A DNA stretch of 64,000 nt, taken from Oxalobacteraceae sp. CFBP 8761. GTDB taxonomy: Bacteria > Pseudomonadota > Gammaproteobacteria > Burkholderiales > Burkholderiaceae_D. The first letter of the stretch is position 1. Each line of letters begins with the position of its first letter. The position numbers were made by a program, and so were the translations under genes. Shown piece by piece: positions 35,959 through 43,755 of the stretch. A model generated the notes under the pieces. That model was not told where the DNA came from and did no database searches. It saw nothing but the letters and a program-made list of their open reading frames with translations. The stretch lies in assembly GCA_014841595.1 (NCBI GenBank), contig JACYUE010000001.1, forward strand, positions 785,654-849,653. The letters are read 5' to 3'.

Positions 35959-36114
35959 TTAATCGTCGTTTACTTCTGAATCTGTATCCTGATCGCCCTG
36001 ATACCGTTCATTGTTCGGATTGAGTTGCTCCGAACGATTGTCCTGGCTTGCATCGTAGGCATTGTTGTTTGGGTTCAGATTATCACTGCGGTCATCGTTC
36101 GGTGTTCGTCCCAT
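35959..36114 (-). CDS. Small acidic protein with an internal duplication
   Basis: 51 residues from the ATG at 36114, strongly supported by CAGGAGAAGATC. The protein is very hydrophilic, rich in Asn, Asp and Ser, without Cys, Trp or a hydrophobic segment. A motif is repeated: DDRSDNLNPNNNAY (about 7-20) and DNRSEQLNPNNERY (about 25-38). It is likely disordered and cytoplasmic. I do not recognise a characterised family, though the good ribosome site and repeat argue that it is a real gene. A small GC-rich hairpin (35924-35946) follows its stop. It lies downstream of the ART-like gene on the same strand, 106 bases away. Confidence 0.7.
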   Translation of the reverse strand: MGRTPNDDRSDNLNPNNNAYDASQDNRSEQLNPNNERYQGDQDTDSEVNDD

Positions 36115-36220
36115 GATCTTCTCCTGAATTGGCCAGAAAATACCGGCATGCTTCATTTTGCGCGACAGCGGTTTTGCATGTCGCACTTGTCAGCACCGGT
36201 CTTAATCTACGCTGCGTGAT

Positions 36221-37072
36221 TCACTGAAGAAAAAGTTCATTGCCCATCGAACGCACCAATCTGATACCGTAATTGCGTGCCATTTCTTCCATTATGTAGA
36301 AAATTCGAAGATGGTTAAATATGCGGTTGTGGTTGATAAGCAGACTCTTGTGCGCAATAAGATGGTCAAGCGCCGCCGGCGTTGGCGAAATCCGTTGAGA
36401 CAACGAGAGTGAACCATATCGCTGCACATACGGTGGAATGAGATTTTCTGGCAATTCCTTGCTCGACGACTGCATCAGCCCGGCAGCAAACAGCTCGCAA
36501 TCGGACCAGCTTTGACGGTGCACTTCAAGACTTCCGTCCAGGTGAGTCAGGCGCGGATGCTCGATATGGACGAACCAGCTTGCCGGAATCGAGCGCGTAA
36601 TGACACCAGAGCGCCAACGGTTCCACACCAGCTCGGCCTGATCTTCGAGAAGTGCCAAAGGCACACGTTGTTCAACGGGATAGCTGCCGTCAAACACGTA
36701 ATCCTCATCGGCCAGCAGTTCGCAGTCTTCCTGAAGTTCGATTGTGATTACCAGCGGAAATGCCATCGGTGCAGCAGGCAGCACCAGCTTGCGGATATCT
36801 GCTGGAGCGACCACGGAACAGATTGCCGCCTTGATCATTTCTGGTTCATGCATATAACCAGCGATTTCGGCCGCGAAGTTCGCATACGCGCCAAAATAGG
36901 CGGTTAATTCTCCCACATAGACACCTTGAGTCTCCGGTGCAAGTTCGATCGTTGACCGGTCATCATTACGCTGCGCATTCGGGATCAACCCAGTTTCAAG
37001 GATGCTCCGGATTCGCGCGAGCGAAGTACCATGCTTGATCAGAGTGCCTTTTTTCAAAACGAACTTCGCCAT
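36221..37072 (-). CDS. Uncharacterised protein with ADP-ribosyltransferase-like N-terminus
   Basis: 283 residues. The N-terminal half has the layout of an ART/KptA-like fold: IKHGTSLARIRSILETGLIPNAQ (an HGT-S-x-x-R strand and helix as in NAD-binding H-motifs, residues 12-34), then GVYVGELTAYFGAYANFAAEIAGY (the Y-x10-Y-like strand and helix, 50-73), and ITIELQEDCELLADEDYVFDG (an acidic segment near 110-130 where the third catalytic element often lies). The C-terminal part (about 170-283) is unlike anything I recognise. No signal peptide or membrane helix. Base composition is richer in A and T than its neighbours, consistent with transfer. It might be an effector, antiphage or toxin component, or a phage remnant. 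A search is needed to confirm the fold. Confidence 0.45.
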   Translation of the reverse strand: MAKFVLKKGTLIKHGTSLARIRSILETGLIPNAQRNDDRSTIELAPETQGVYVGELTAYFGAYANFAAEIAGYMHEPEMIKAAICSVVAPADIRKLVLPAAPMAFPLVITIELQEDCELLADEDYVFDGSYPVEQRVPLALLEDQAELVWNRWRSGVITRSIPASWFVHIEHPRLTHLDGSLEVHRQSWSDCELFAAGLMQSSSKELPENLIPPYVQRYGSLSLSQRISPTPAALDHLIAHKSLLINHNRIFNHLRIFYIMEEMARNYGIRLVRSMGNELFLQ

Positions 37073-37167
37073 ATTAATACCTGTTACCCCATCGAATTAT
37101 AGGATGACGAGAATATGTACCTCGTCAGCTTGGCTGGTTGAATCGCGCCAGCACGTGGGACACATTA

Positions 37168-37365
37168 TGTCCATCAAATTCAATAAGGAAACTTATGTTG
37201 CATTAGGGGCGTGGCATGCGCTGATTGGTAGCATCTGGTGGTACTGCCCGGGGGAGACTGATGAACGTGCGCGCGACGAGTTCGTGAAGCCGTATAGCCT
37301 TGGTCAAGTCTCAGGCTTTTTATTCCCAAGACCTGCTGGCGATGTTGTCAGGGGCTTGAAGCCGG
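37168..37365 (+). pseudogene. Possible gene remnant before alkA
   Basis: An open frame from 37168 starts MSIKFNKETYVALGAWHALI and reads GSIWWYCPGETDERARDEF, protein-like with two Trp and a Cys, for about 60 codons before running into sequence antisense to alkA, where it looks like noise. There is no strong ribosome site. It could be the 5' end of a gene cut off by the junction with the alkA region, or chance. The interval between the ART-like gene and alkA holds nothing else. Confidence 0.2.
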
Positions 37366-38283
37366 TCAATTCGCAGCCTGCGTGTCGGCCAGACTCGCCC
37401 ACAGGTAGGCCGCTGCCATCGTGCGGTGCGGCGCGTAGCGCGCCAGCATGCGCTCGGCGTCCGCGACGGTTGGCCGGGCTGCGCTGCCAGAGAGCTTGTG
37501 CAGCGCGGCGCGTACGGCGACGTCGCCTTCCAGCGAGCAATCCGGATAGCCATAGCCGCGCAGCAGCACGTAATTGACGGTCCAGGGGCCGATGCCCTTG
37601 ATGGCCAGCAGTGTTTCGCTGACCTCGGCGCTTGCCGAGCCAGAAATATCCTCCACGCCAGCGTGCCGTTCAAGCACCAGGCTGCCATCGACCACCATGC
37701 GCGCCACGCGCAGGATCGTCTCGGCCTTGGCATTTGAAAACTTGCGGCCCGTGAGTTCGCCGATGTCGAGCCGTGCCACATCGGGCGCCTCCGGATAGCA
37801 CCACAAGCCGGACGAATGCGCGCGGCCCGCCAGTTGGATCAGCGTGCGGCGCAGCGCGATGGCAAATGTCAGGTTGATCTGCTGGCCGATGATGGCCCAG
37901 GTCAGCGCCTCGAAGATCGTGGCCGACTGCACGATGCGCAGGCCCGGCTGGCGCGCCACGACCGGCCCCAGCCATGGATCGGCCAGGACGGCTGCGCCGA
38001 ATGCTGTCGGATCGATCCGCAGGCCGAGCACGTTCAGCAGCGCCTCGTGCGCCTGCGCCTCCAGGGCTGGCGTGACCGGCCCGTCGAACGTCACGCGGCA
38101 GTGCGCTGCGCCGTCCTCGAACCGGATGGCGAACAGCGTCGGCACGCCACCGAGCAGCACGCCCTTGCGCAAGCCATCGGCGTCGACCTGCTCGGCCACG
38201 CGTTCAGGATCGCGGCCGTGAAATGCTAGCACGTCGGCGACGCGGTAGCCGGGCGGCAGGGCGATCGCATTGGATGCAGTCAT
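37366..38283 (-). CDS. AlkA-type DNA-3-methyladenine glycosylase
   Basis: 305 residues. An N-terminal AlkA_N-like domain (about 1-115) is followed by the HhH-GPD glycosylase domain: FEALTWAIIGQQINLTFAIALRRTL (near 125-150), ISGSASAEVSETLLAIKGIGPWTVNYVLLRGYGYPDCSLEGDVAVRAAL (near 215-265), with the helix-hairpin-helix GIGPWT and the catalytic Asp in EGDVAV. It removes alkylated bases in base excision repair. The ATG at 38283 overlaps the stop of the EamA gene (ATGA), so the two are coupled. Confidence 0.92.
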   Translation of the reverse strand: MTASNAIALPPGYRVADVLAFHGRDPERVAEQVDADGLRKGVLLGGVPTLFAIRFEDGAAHCRVTFDGPVTPALEAQAHEALLNVLGLRIDPTAFGAAVLADPWLGPVVARQPGLRIVQSATIFEALTWAIIGQQINLTFAIALRRTLIQLAGRAHSSGLWCYPEAPDVARLDIGELTGRKFSNAKAETILRVARMVVDGSLVLERHAGVEDISGSASAEVSETLLAIKGIGPWTVNYVLLRGYGYPDCSLEGDVAVRAALHKLSGSAARPTVADAERMLARYAPHRTMAAAYLWASLADTQAAN

Positions 38284-39200
38284 CAAATTCCCGTTGGCGC
38301 CGGCACGCGCCGCCAGGTTGGCTTGAATCCGGTCACCAGCGCCGTGCCGAGCAGGACGATCGCCGAACCGGCGATCGTGTGCCAGCCGATCACCTCATGC
38401 AGGAACAGCGAGCCCCACAGGATGCCGAACACGGGGCTGAGGAACGTGACGGTCAGCGCCGACGTGGCGCCGACATCCTCGATCAGCTTGAAATAGACGA
38501 TGTAGGCGATGCCGCTGCAGACCACGCCCAGCGTCACCACGGCAGCCATGATGCCAGCGGTCGGCTCGCCCGGCGCCGGGAAGAACGCGACGAGCGGCAG
38601 CACCAGCAGGGCCGAGGCCCACATCGAGCCATGCGCATTGGCGAATGGCGCCACGCCGCCCTTGCTGGCAGCGGCCGACTTCGTGTACTGGCTGGCGACG
38701 CTGTAGCTGAACGCGGCGATCAACGCTGCAGCCACGGCCAGGCCTGCACCGGGCCGCTCGGCCACGTGATCGAAGCCGACCAGCAGCGCGACGCCGGCGG
38801 TGCCCAGCAGCAGGCCGAGGGCGCTGCGCCGCGTGACCTGCTGGCGCGCCCACACGGCGCCGACGAGCGCGCCCCACATCGGCGCGGTGGCGTTGAGCAC
38901 CGCCAGCACCGACGCCGACAGCGTGCGCGCCGCAAACGCGAACAGCAGGAAGGGCAGAGCAGAGTTGAACAGGCCCAGGATCAGGTAATGCTGCCAGTGG
39001 CGCCGCACGTTCAGCGGCGCGCCGCGCCCGCGCAGATGCAGCACCCAGCTCACCAGCGCAAGAAACACGGCCGCCAGTGCGAGCCGGTATTCGATCAGCA
39101 CGGCCGGGCCGAGCACCGGCGCGGCGATGCGCATGAAGAGGAAGGAGCCGCCCCAGATGGCGGCCAGCGCAACGAGGCGCAGCATGTTCGCGGTGTTCAT
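38283..39200 (-). CDS. EamA/DMT-superfamily transporter
   Basis: 305 residues with ten hydrophobic helices in two EamA repeats: LVALAAIWGGSFLFMRIAAPVLGP at helix one, LNATAPMWGALVGAVWARQQVTRR at the end of repeat one, and LSPVFGILWGSLFLHEVIGWHTIAGSAIVLLGTALV at the end of repeat two. Substrate unknown. It shares a transcript with the glycosylase gene by a 1-base overlap, an association often seen without clear logic. Confidence 0.92.
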   Translation of the reverse strand: MNTANMLRLVALAAIWGGSFLFMRIAAPVLGPAVLIEYRLALAAVFLALVSWVLHLRGRGAPLNVRRHWQHYLILGLFNSALPFLLFAFAARTLSASVLAVLNATAPMWGALVGAVWARQQVTRRSALGLLLGTAGVALLVGFDHVAERPGAGLAVAAALIAAFSYSVASQYTKSAAASKGGVAPFANAHGSMWASALLVLPLVAFFPAPGEPTAGIMAAVVTLGVVCSGIAYIVYFKLIEDVGATSALTVTFLSPVFGILWGSLFLHEVIGWHTIAGSAIVLLGTALVTGFKPTWRRVPAPTGI

Positions 39201-39293
39201 GAGGTCGAAAAAAAATGGCCAGTTGTCAGGCTGACCATTGTGGCAGGGCCGGCATCAATGTGCCAGCCGCTTCTTGCCATCGATACCCGTGCG

Positions 39294-40289
39294 TCAGGCG
39301 GCGCTGGCGAGTGTCAGCGCGGCCGCATGCGGCATGAGTAGGGTCTGTGGCACCGCGTTCTTCACTGCCGTCATTTCGGCCATGATCGAGACCGCGATTT
39401 CAGCCGGCGTCTTGCTGCCGATGTACAGGCCGATCGGCCCATGCAGGCGCGCGAGTTCCACATCGGTCAGATCGAACAGCTTGAGACGCTCGCGCCGCTT
39501 GGCGTTGTTGGCGCGCGAGCCGATCGCGCCGACGTAGAAGGCTTCGGACTTGAGCGCTTCCATCAGCGCCAGGTCGTCCAGTTTCGGGTCGTGCGTGAGC
39601 GCCACCACGGCGCTGCGCGCATCGAGCTTGGCGTCGATCACCAGATCGTCGGGCATCGCATGCACCAGCGTTACGCCGGGGATGTGAAAGCCGCTGCGGT
39701 ATTCTTCGCGCGGGTCGCACACGGTGACGCGGTAATCCATGCCGGCGGCGATCTGCGCCAGGAAGCGCGACAGCGGGCCGGCGCCGATGATGTACAGGCG
39801 CCAGCGCGGACCGTGCAGCGTGTGCAGCACGCCATCCTCGACGCGCTGGATGGCGGTGGCCTGCGCCGTGGACAGCGTGACGGCGCCGGTATCCAGCTGC
39901 ACGCTGCGCTCGACCAGTTCACCCTCGCCGAGACGCGCGAGCAGCTCCTTGATGCCGCTGTCGACCGACAGCGGTTCGATGGCCAGCTCGATGGTGCCGC
40001 CGCAGGGCAGGCCGAAGCGGTGCGCTTCGTCGGCGCTGATGCCGTAGCTGATGATGTCGGGGAGGGTGATTTCGATGCCGTTGTCGCGCACGCGGGCGAT
40101 CAGGTCGTCTTCGATGCAGCCGCCGGAGACCGAGCCGACCACCTGGCCATCTTCGCAGATGGCCAGCGTGGCGCCCACCGGGCGTGGGCTGGAACCCCAG
40201 GTCTTGATGACCGTGACCAGCTGGCAGCGCTGGCCGCCGTCAAGCCAGGCGGCGCAGGTTTTCAGTACGTCGAGGTCGATGCTGTCCAT
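39294..40289 (-). CDS. xdhC: XdhC-family molybdenum cofactor insertion/maturation protein
   Basis: 331 residues from the ATG at 40289. N-terminal XdhC_CoxI domain (about 10-85) with TWGSSPRPVGATLAICEDGQVVGSVSGGCIED, then a Rossmann-type C-terminal domain (about 165-320) with LYIIGAGPLSRFLAQIAAGMDYRVTVCDPREEY and SEAFYVGAIGSRANNAKRRERL. XdhC proteins bind and sulfurate the molybdenum cofactor for xanthine dehydrogenase-like enzymes. No xdhA/xdhB or other hydroxylase gene is adjacent, so its client enzyme is elsewhere. moeA at the right edge of the window serves the same cofactor pathway, 24 kb away. Confidence 0.9.
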   Translation of the reverse strand: MDSIDLDVLKTCAAWLDGGQRCQLVTVIKTWGSSPRPVGATLAICEDGQVVGSVSGGCIEDDLIARVRDNGIEITLPDIISYGISADEAHRFGLPCGGTIELAIEPLSVDSGIKELLARLGEGELVERSVQLDTGAVTLSTAQATAIQRVEDGVLHTLHGPRWRLYIIGAGPLSRFLAQIAAGMDYRVTVCDPREEYRSGFHIPGVTLVHAMPDDLVIDAKLDARSAVVALTHDPKLDDLALMEALKSEAFYVGAIGSRANNAKRRERLKLFDLTDVELARLHGPIGLYIGSKTPAEIAVSIMAEMTAVKNAVPQTLLMPHAAALTLASAA

Positions 40290-40334
40290 GGTGTTCGTGT
40301 CGCCGGGGCGGGTGAATAAGATGGACAATCATAC

Positions 40335-40360
40335 AAAAAAAGCGCCGCACGTGTCGGCGC
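40335..40360 (-). terminator. Terminator after the M48-like lipoprotein gene
   Basis: On the reverse strand GCGCCG / CGGCGC followed by TTTTTTTG, just after the stop at 40373. Confidence 0.85.
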
Positions 40361-40372
40361 GCAGGCCAGCCG

Positions 40373-41467
40373 TCAAGGCACCAGCGGTTTCTTGGCGCTT
40401 TGCTTGGCCTTGACTTCCGCCACGGCCTTGTCGATCGCCGCCACGCGCATTGGCATGGCTGGGTGGTTCGCCGTGTAGCCATTGAGGATCTTGGCCGGGT
40501 AGGTCGCCGCCAGCCGCTTCCAGAATGCGGACGCACCCTCGTAACGGTAACCGGCGCGCGCCAGCAGGTAGACCGCAAGGCGGTCGGCCGCCACGTCGTC
40601 GGCCGCCGGCGTCGCCCTGATGCCGCCGCTGCCGATGAGCATCGAGGTATCCGGCGTGATGGCGGTGAGGTTGTCGATGATGCTGCCGATGGTGGCCGCA
40701 TTGCGCTGCGTGGCCGCGTGGCCCAGCATATTGTGCGCCATCGTGCGCGCCACCACGTACGCCAGTTCGTCGTCGTTCTGGGCGAAGCCCAGCATGCCGC
40801 GCGTGACCATCACGCGGCTGCCGTCGGCGTACGCGTTGATGTTGTCGGCGTTGCCCAGCTCAATGGCGAAAGCGCAGGCGCGCGTGACGGGAATGGTCAG
40901 GTCGCGCGGCTTGCCGCTGCGCTCGATCGATAGTGGCAGGCTGGCCTGCTTGGCCATGATCGGGCCGAACACGGCGCCGGCCTTGCTCAGGGCATTCGGC
41001 CCCACCGGGAGCGGCGTGCCAGCGGCGGCCAGCAGGCGGTCGCCCTGACGCAGGCCGGCCTTGGCTGCGCCGCTGCCGTTCAGGACATTCGTGACCTGCA
41101 GGTGCTCGTCCATGCCCAGCACCACCCACGCTGCCTCGTTGTACTGGCCCGGATAGGTGTAGCGGTTCTTCGCGGTGAAGCCCAGCAGGTTGCGCGCGTG
41201 CTTGGTGCACAGCGCGGCATTGTCGATCAGGAGGGGGGCGGCGACGCGGTACAGGCGGTCGTGTTGCGTTGCCATGCGCTGGAGTACCTCGGCGGCAGCG
41301 GCCATCTGCGGCGTGACCTCGGGCTTGCCCGACGCCTGTTCGACCGGCACGGCGCCCGGTTCGGTCGACGATTGCATTGGCCCCGGCGTGCTGCAGGCAG
41401 CGAGCAGCGCTGCCGTGGCGACGATCAATGCCGGGGAAGTGAATCGGTGCAGACGCTGGATGCGCAT
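40373..41467 (-). CDS. M48-like lipoprotein with PDZ domain, metal site apparently lost
   Basis: 364 residues from the ATG at 41467, which has GAGGAGCACC ahead; an ATG five codons upstream has no ribosome site. Lipoprotein signal with lipobox LLAAC (Cys25). A PDZ-like domain follows (about 100-195: VTNVLNGSGAAKAGLRQGDRLLAAAG). The C-terminal part (about 205-360) follows the M48 peptidase pattern: NAYADGSRVMVTRGMLGFAQNDDELAYVVA, then MAHNMLGH, and DRLAVYLLARAGY. In active M48 enzymes the metal motif is HExxH; here the aligned residues read RTMAH (241-245), so the first His and catalytic Glu are replaced by Arg and Thr, and the third ligand Glu appears as Asp291. It is probably a non-catalytic relative. 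It ends the reverse-strand group after dut, 21 bases away. Confidence 0.8.
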   Translation of the reverse strand: MRIQRLHRFTSPALIVATAALLAACSTPGPMQSSTEPGAVPVEQASGKPEVTPQMAAAAEVLQRMATQHDRLYRVAAPLLIDNAALCTKHARNLLGFTAKNRYTYPGQYNEAAWVVLGMDEHLQVTNVLNGSGAAKAGLRQGDRLLAAAGTPLPVGPNALSKAGAVFGPIMAKQASLPLSIERSGKPRDLTIPVTRACAFAIELGNADNINAYADGSRVMVTRGMLGFAQNDDELAYVVARTMAHNMLGHAATQRNAATIGSIIDNLTAITPDTSMLIGSGGIRATPAADDVAADRLAVYLLARAGYRYEGASAFWKRLAATYPAKILNGYTANHPAMPMRVAAIDKAVAEVKAKQSAKKPLVP

Positions 41468-41488
41468 CAGGGTGCTCCTCATGGTTTG

Positions 41489-41938
41489 TTATTGTTTGCC
41501 GGTGCTGCCGAAGCCACCGACGCCACGGTCGCTCGACGCGAAGTCGGTCACCACGTTGAAAGCCACTTGCAATACCGGCACGATGATCAGCTGCGCGAGC
41601 CGATCCATTGGTTGCAGCACGAAGGCGGTGCTGCTGCGATTCCAGGTAGAGACCATCAGCTGGCCCTGGTAATCGGAGTCGATCAAGCCTACCAGATTGC
41701 CCAGCACGATGCCGCTCTTGTGGCCAAGGCCACTGCGCGGCAGGATCATCGCGGCGTAACCCGGATCGCCGATATGGATCGCCAGACCGGTGGGCACCAG
41801 CACGGTTTCGCCCGGCGCGATGGTCAATGGCGCATCGAGGCAGGCGCGCAAGTCGAGGCCGGCGCTGCCCGGCGTGGCGTAGGCCGGCAGCAGGTCCTGC
41901 ATGCGCGGGTCGAGGATTTTGAGGTCGATATGTTTCAT
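41489..41938 (-). CDS. dut: dUTP pyrophosphatase
   Basis: 149 residues from the ATG at 41938. It hydrolyses dUTP to dUMP, keeping uracil out of DNA and feeding thymidylate synthesis. All five family motifs are seen: [11 protein letters not shown] (1), [15 protein letters not shown] (2), [11 protein letters not shown] (3), [11 protein letters not shown] (4) and the flexible C-terminal [12 protein letters not shown] (5). Full length. It follows coaBC by 16 bases, as in many proteobacteria. Confidence 0.98.
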   Translation of the reverse strand: MKHIDLKILDPRMQDLLPAYATPGSAGLDLRACLDAPLTIAPGETVLVPTGLAIHIGDPGYAAMILPRSGLGHKSGIVLGNLVGLIDSDYQGQLMVSTWNRSSTAFVLQPMDRLAQLIIVPVLQVAFNVVTDFASSDRGVGGFGSTGKQ

Positions 41939-41954
41939 TGCAATTTCTGGGTAA

Positions 41955-43181
41955 TCAGGTGAGCAGGGAGCGCTGTTCGAGGCGTTTGCCGATCTCGGAC
42001 ACCAGCTGGCGCGCCAGCGTGAGCTTGTCGGCGCGCTCGAGCAGCACGTGGCCGTGTTCATCGAACAGGATGATCGTGTTGTCGTCCTGGCCGAAGGTCT
42101 GCGGGCCGATATTGCCGACCAGGAGCGGGATGCCCTTCTTTTCGCGCTTGGCCGCGCCGTAGGCTTCGAGCTGCTCGGATTCGGCGGCAAAGCCCACGCA
42201 ATACGGCCAGCCCGACAGCGACACGGTTGCCGCGACCGAGGCCAGGATGTCCGCGTTCTGCGCGAACTCCAGCGCCGGCGGGGCGCCATCAGGCGTCTTC
42301 TTGAGTTTCTGGTCGCTGGCATTGACCACGCGCCAGTCGGCCACCGCGGCCACGCCGATGAACACGTGCTGGCCCGTGACGCCGGCCATCACCGCGTCGT
42401 GCATCTGCTGCGCGGTGAGCACGTCGATGCGGCGCACGCCATGCGGCGTGGGCAGCGACACCGGCCCGGAGACCAGCGTGACGTCAGCGCCGGCTTCCCG
42501 CGCAGCGCGCGCGATGGCGTACCCCATCTTGCCGGACGACAGATTGGTGATGCCGCGCACCGGATCGATCGGTTCGAACGTCGGCCCGGCCGTGATCATC
42601 ACGCGCCGGCCCGCCAGCACCTTCTGCTGGAACGAGGCAATCAGCTCGTCGACCAGTTCATCCGCTTCGAGCATGCGCCCCATGCCCGTTTCGCCACACG
42701 CTTGCGCGCCGCGGCCCGGGCCGAACAGGCAAATACCGTCAGCGCGCAGCTGCGCCACATTGCGCTGCGTGGCCGGGTTGTCCCACATCTCGACGTTCAT
42801 CGCCGGCGCCACGTGCAGCGGCACGTGACGCGGGCGCGCCACGCACAGCAGCGACAACAGGTCGTCGGCGGCGCCGTGCACGAGCTTGCGGATGAAATCG
42901 GCCGAGCAGGGCGCGATCAGGATCGCATCCGCATTGCGGGTCAGGTCGATGTGGGCCATGTTGTTGGCCATGCGCGCATCCCACTGGTCCAGATAGACCG
43001 GGTTGCCCGACACCGCCTGCATGGTGACCGCACCGATGAAATGCGTTGCCGCCTCGGTCATCACCACTTGCACGCTGGCGCCGTGCTTGACCAGCGCGCG
43101 ACACAGTTCGGCCGCCTTGTAGCAGGCGACACCACCAGTCAGGCCCAGAACGATGCGCTTGCCTTTCAGGTCCATGCTCAT
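41955..43181 (-). CDS. coaBC: Bifunctional phosphopantothenoylcysteine decarboxylase/synthase
   Basis: 408 residues. Two steps of coenzyme A synthesis. The CoaC flavoprotein half (about 1-190) shows [31 protein letters not shown] and the substrate-clamp region [10 protein letters not shown] with its Cys. The CoaB half (about 192-400) shows [33 protein letters not shown] and KLKKTPDG. The start at 43181 has an alternative ATG two codons on. It lies between lspA (13 bases) and dut (16 bases). Confidence 0.97.
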   Translation of the reverse strand: MSMDLKGKRIVLGLTGGVACYKAAELCRALVKHGASVQVVMTEAATHFIGAVTMQAVSGNPVYLDQWDARMANNMAHIDLTRNADAILIAPCSADFIRKLVHGAADDLLSLLCVARPRHVPLHVAPAMNVEMWDNPATQRNVAQLRADGICLFGPGRGAQACGETGMGRMLEADELVDELIASFQQKVLAGRRVMITAGPTFEPIDPVRGITNLSSGKMGYAIARAAREAGADVTLVSGPVSLPTPHGVRRIDVLTAQQMHDAVMAGVTGQHVFIGVAAVADWRVVNASDQKLKKTPDGAPPALEFAQNADILASVAATVSLSGWPYCVGFAAESEQLEAYGAAKREKKGIPLLVGNIGPQTFGQDDNTIILFDEHGHVLLERADKLTLARQLVSEIGKRLEQRSLLT

Positions 43182-43194
43182 GGCTTCGTCCCGG

Positions 43195-43737
43195 TCACGA
43201 CTTGTTCACGCGCCGGAATTCATCCAGCACGAACAGCACGGCGCCGACCGAAATGCCGATGTCGGCGATATTGAAGGCCGGGAAGTGGCCGATGCCGGTC
43301 CAGTAGAAATCGAGGAAGTCGATCACGTGGCCGTGCACGACACGGTCGATGCCGTTGCCGACCGCGCCGGCCATGATCAGCGCGAGCGCGAAACAGAACA
43401 GGCGCTGTGTCGCGTTCTTGCTCATCATGTACAGGCAGAACACCACGGCGCCAATGGCGATACCCAGGAACAGCCAGCGCTGCCAGCCGCTCGCGTCGCC
43501 CAGGAAGCTGAATGCCGCCCCCGGGTTGTACACCTTGATCAGGTTGAAGAAGCCCGTGATCGGCACCGTCTCGGCGTAGGCAAACGTGCGTTCGACGGTG
43601 AGCTTGGTGACCTGGTCGAGCAGGACAATGATCAGGGACAGCCCGATCCAGGGGAACATGCTGGCGCCGACGCTCTTGTTCGTGCTGCGCTTGATCAGGG
43701 TGGCGCCGGACGGCGCTGGTTTCTTTTTGGTTGCCAT
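43195..43737 (-). CDS. lspA: Signal peptidase II (lipoprotein signal peptidase)
   Basis: 180 residues. Inner-membrane aspartic protease that cuts lipoprotein signal peptides, for example those of the OmpA-type and M48-like lipoproteins in this window. Four hydrophobic helices; the two catalytic Asp lie in GNGIDRVVHGHVIDFLDFY and FNIADIGISVGAV. A polar N-terminus of about 25 residues, KKKPAPSGATLIKRS, is typical of Burkholderiales members. It follows ileS by 18 bases. Confidence 0.97.
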   Translation of the reverse strand: MATKKKPAPSGATLIKRSTNKSVGASMFPWIGLSLIIVLLDQVTKLTVERTFAYAETVPITGFFNLIKVYNPGAAFSFLGDASGWQRWLFLGIAIGAVVFCLYMMSKNATQRLFCFALALIMAGAVGNGIDRVVHGHVIDFLDFYWTGIGHFPAFNIADIGISVGAVLFVLDEFRRVNKS

Positions 43738-43755
43738 GGTGTCTGGACCCGGTAC

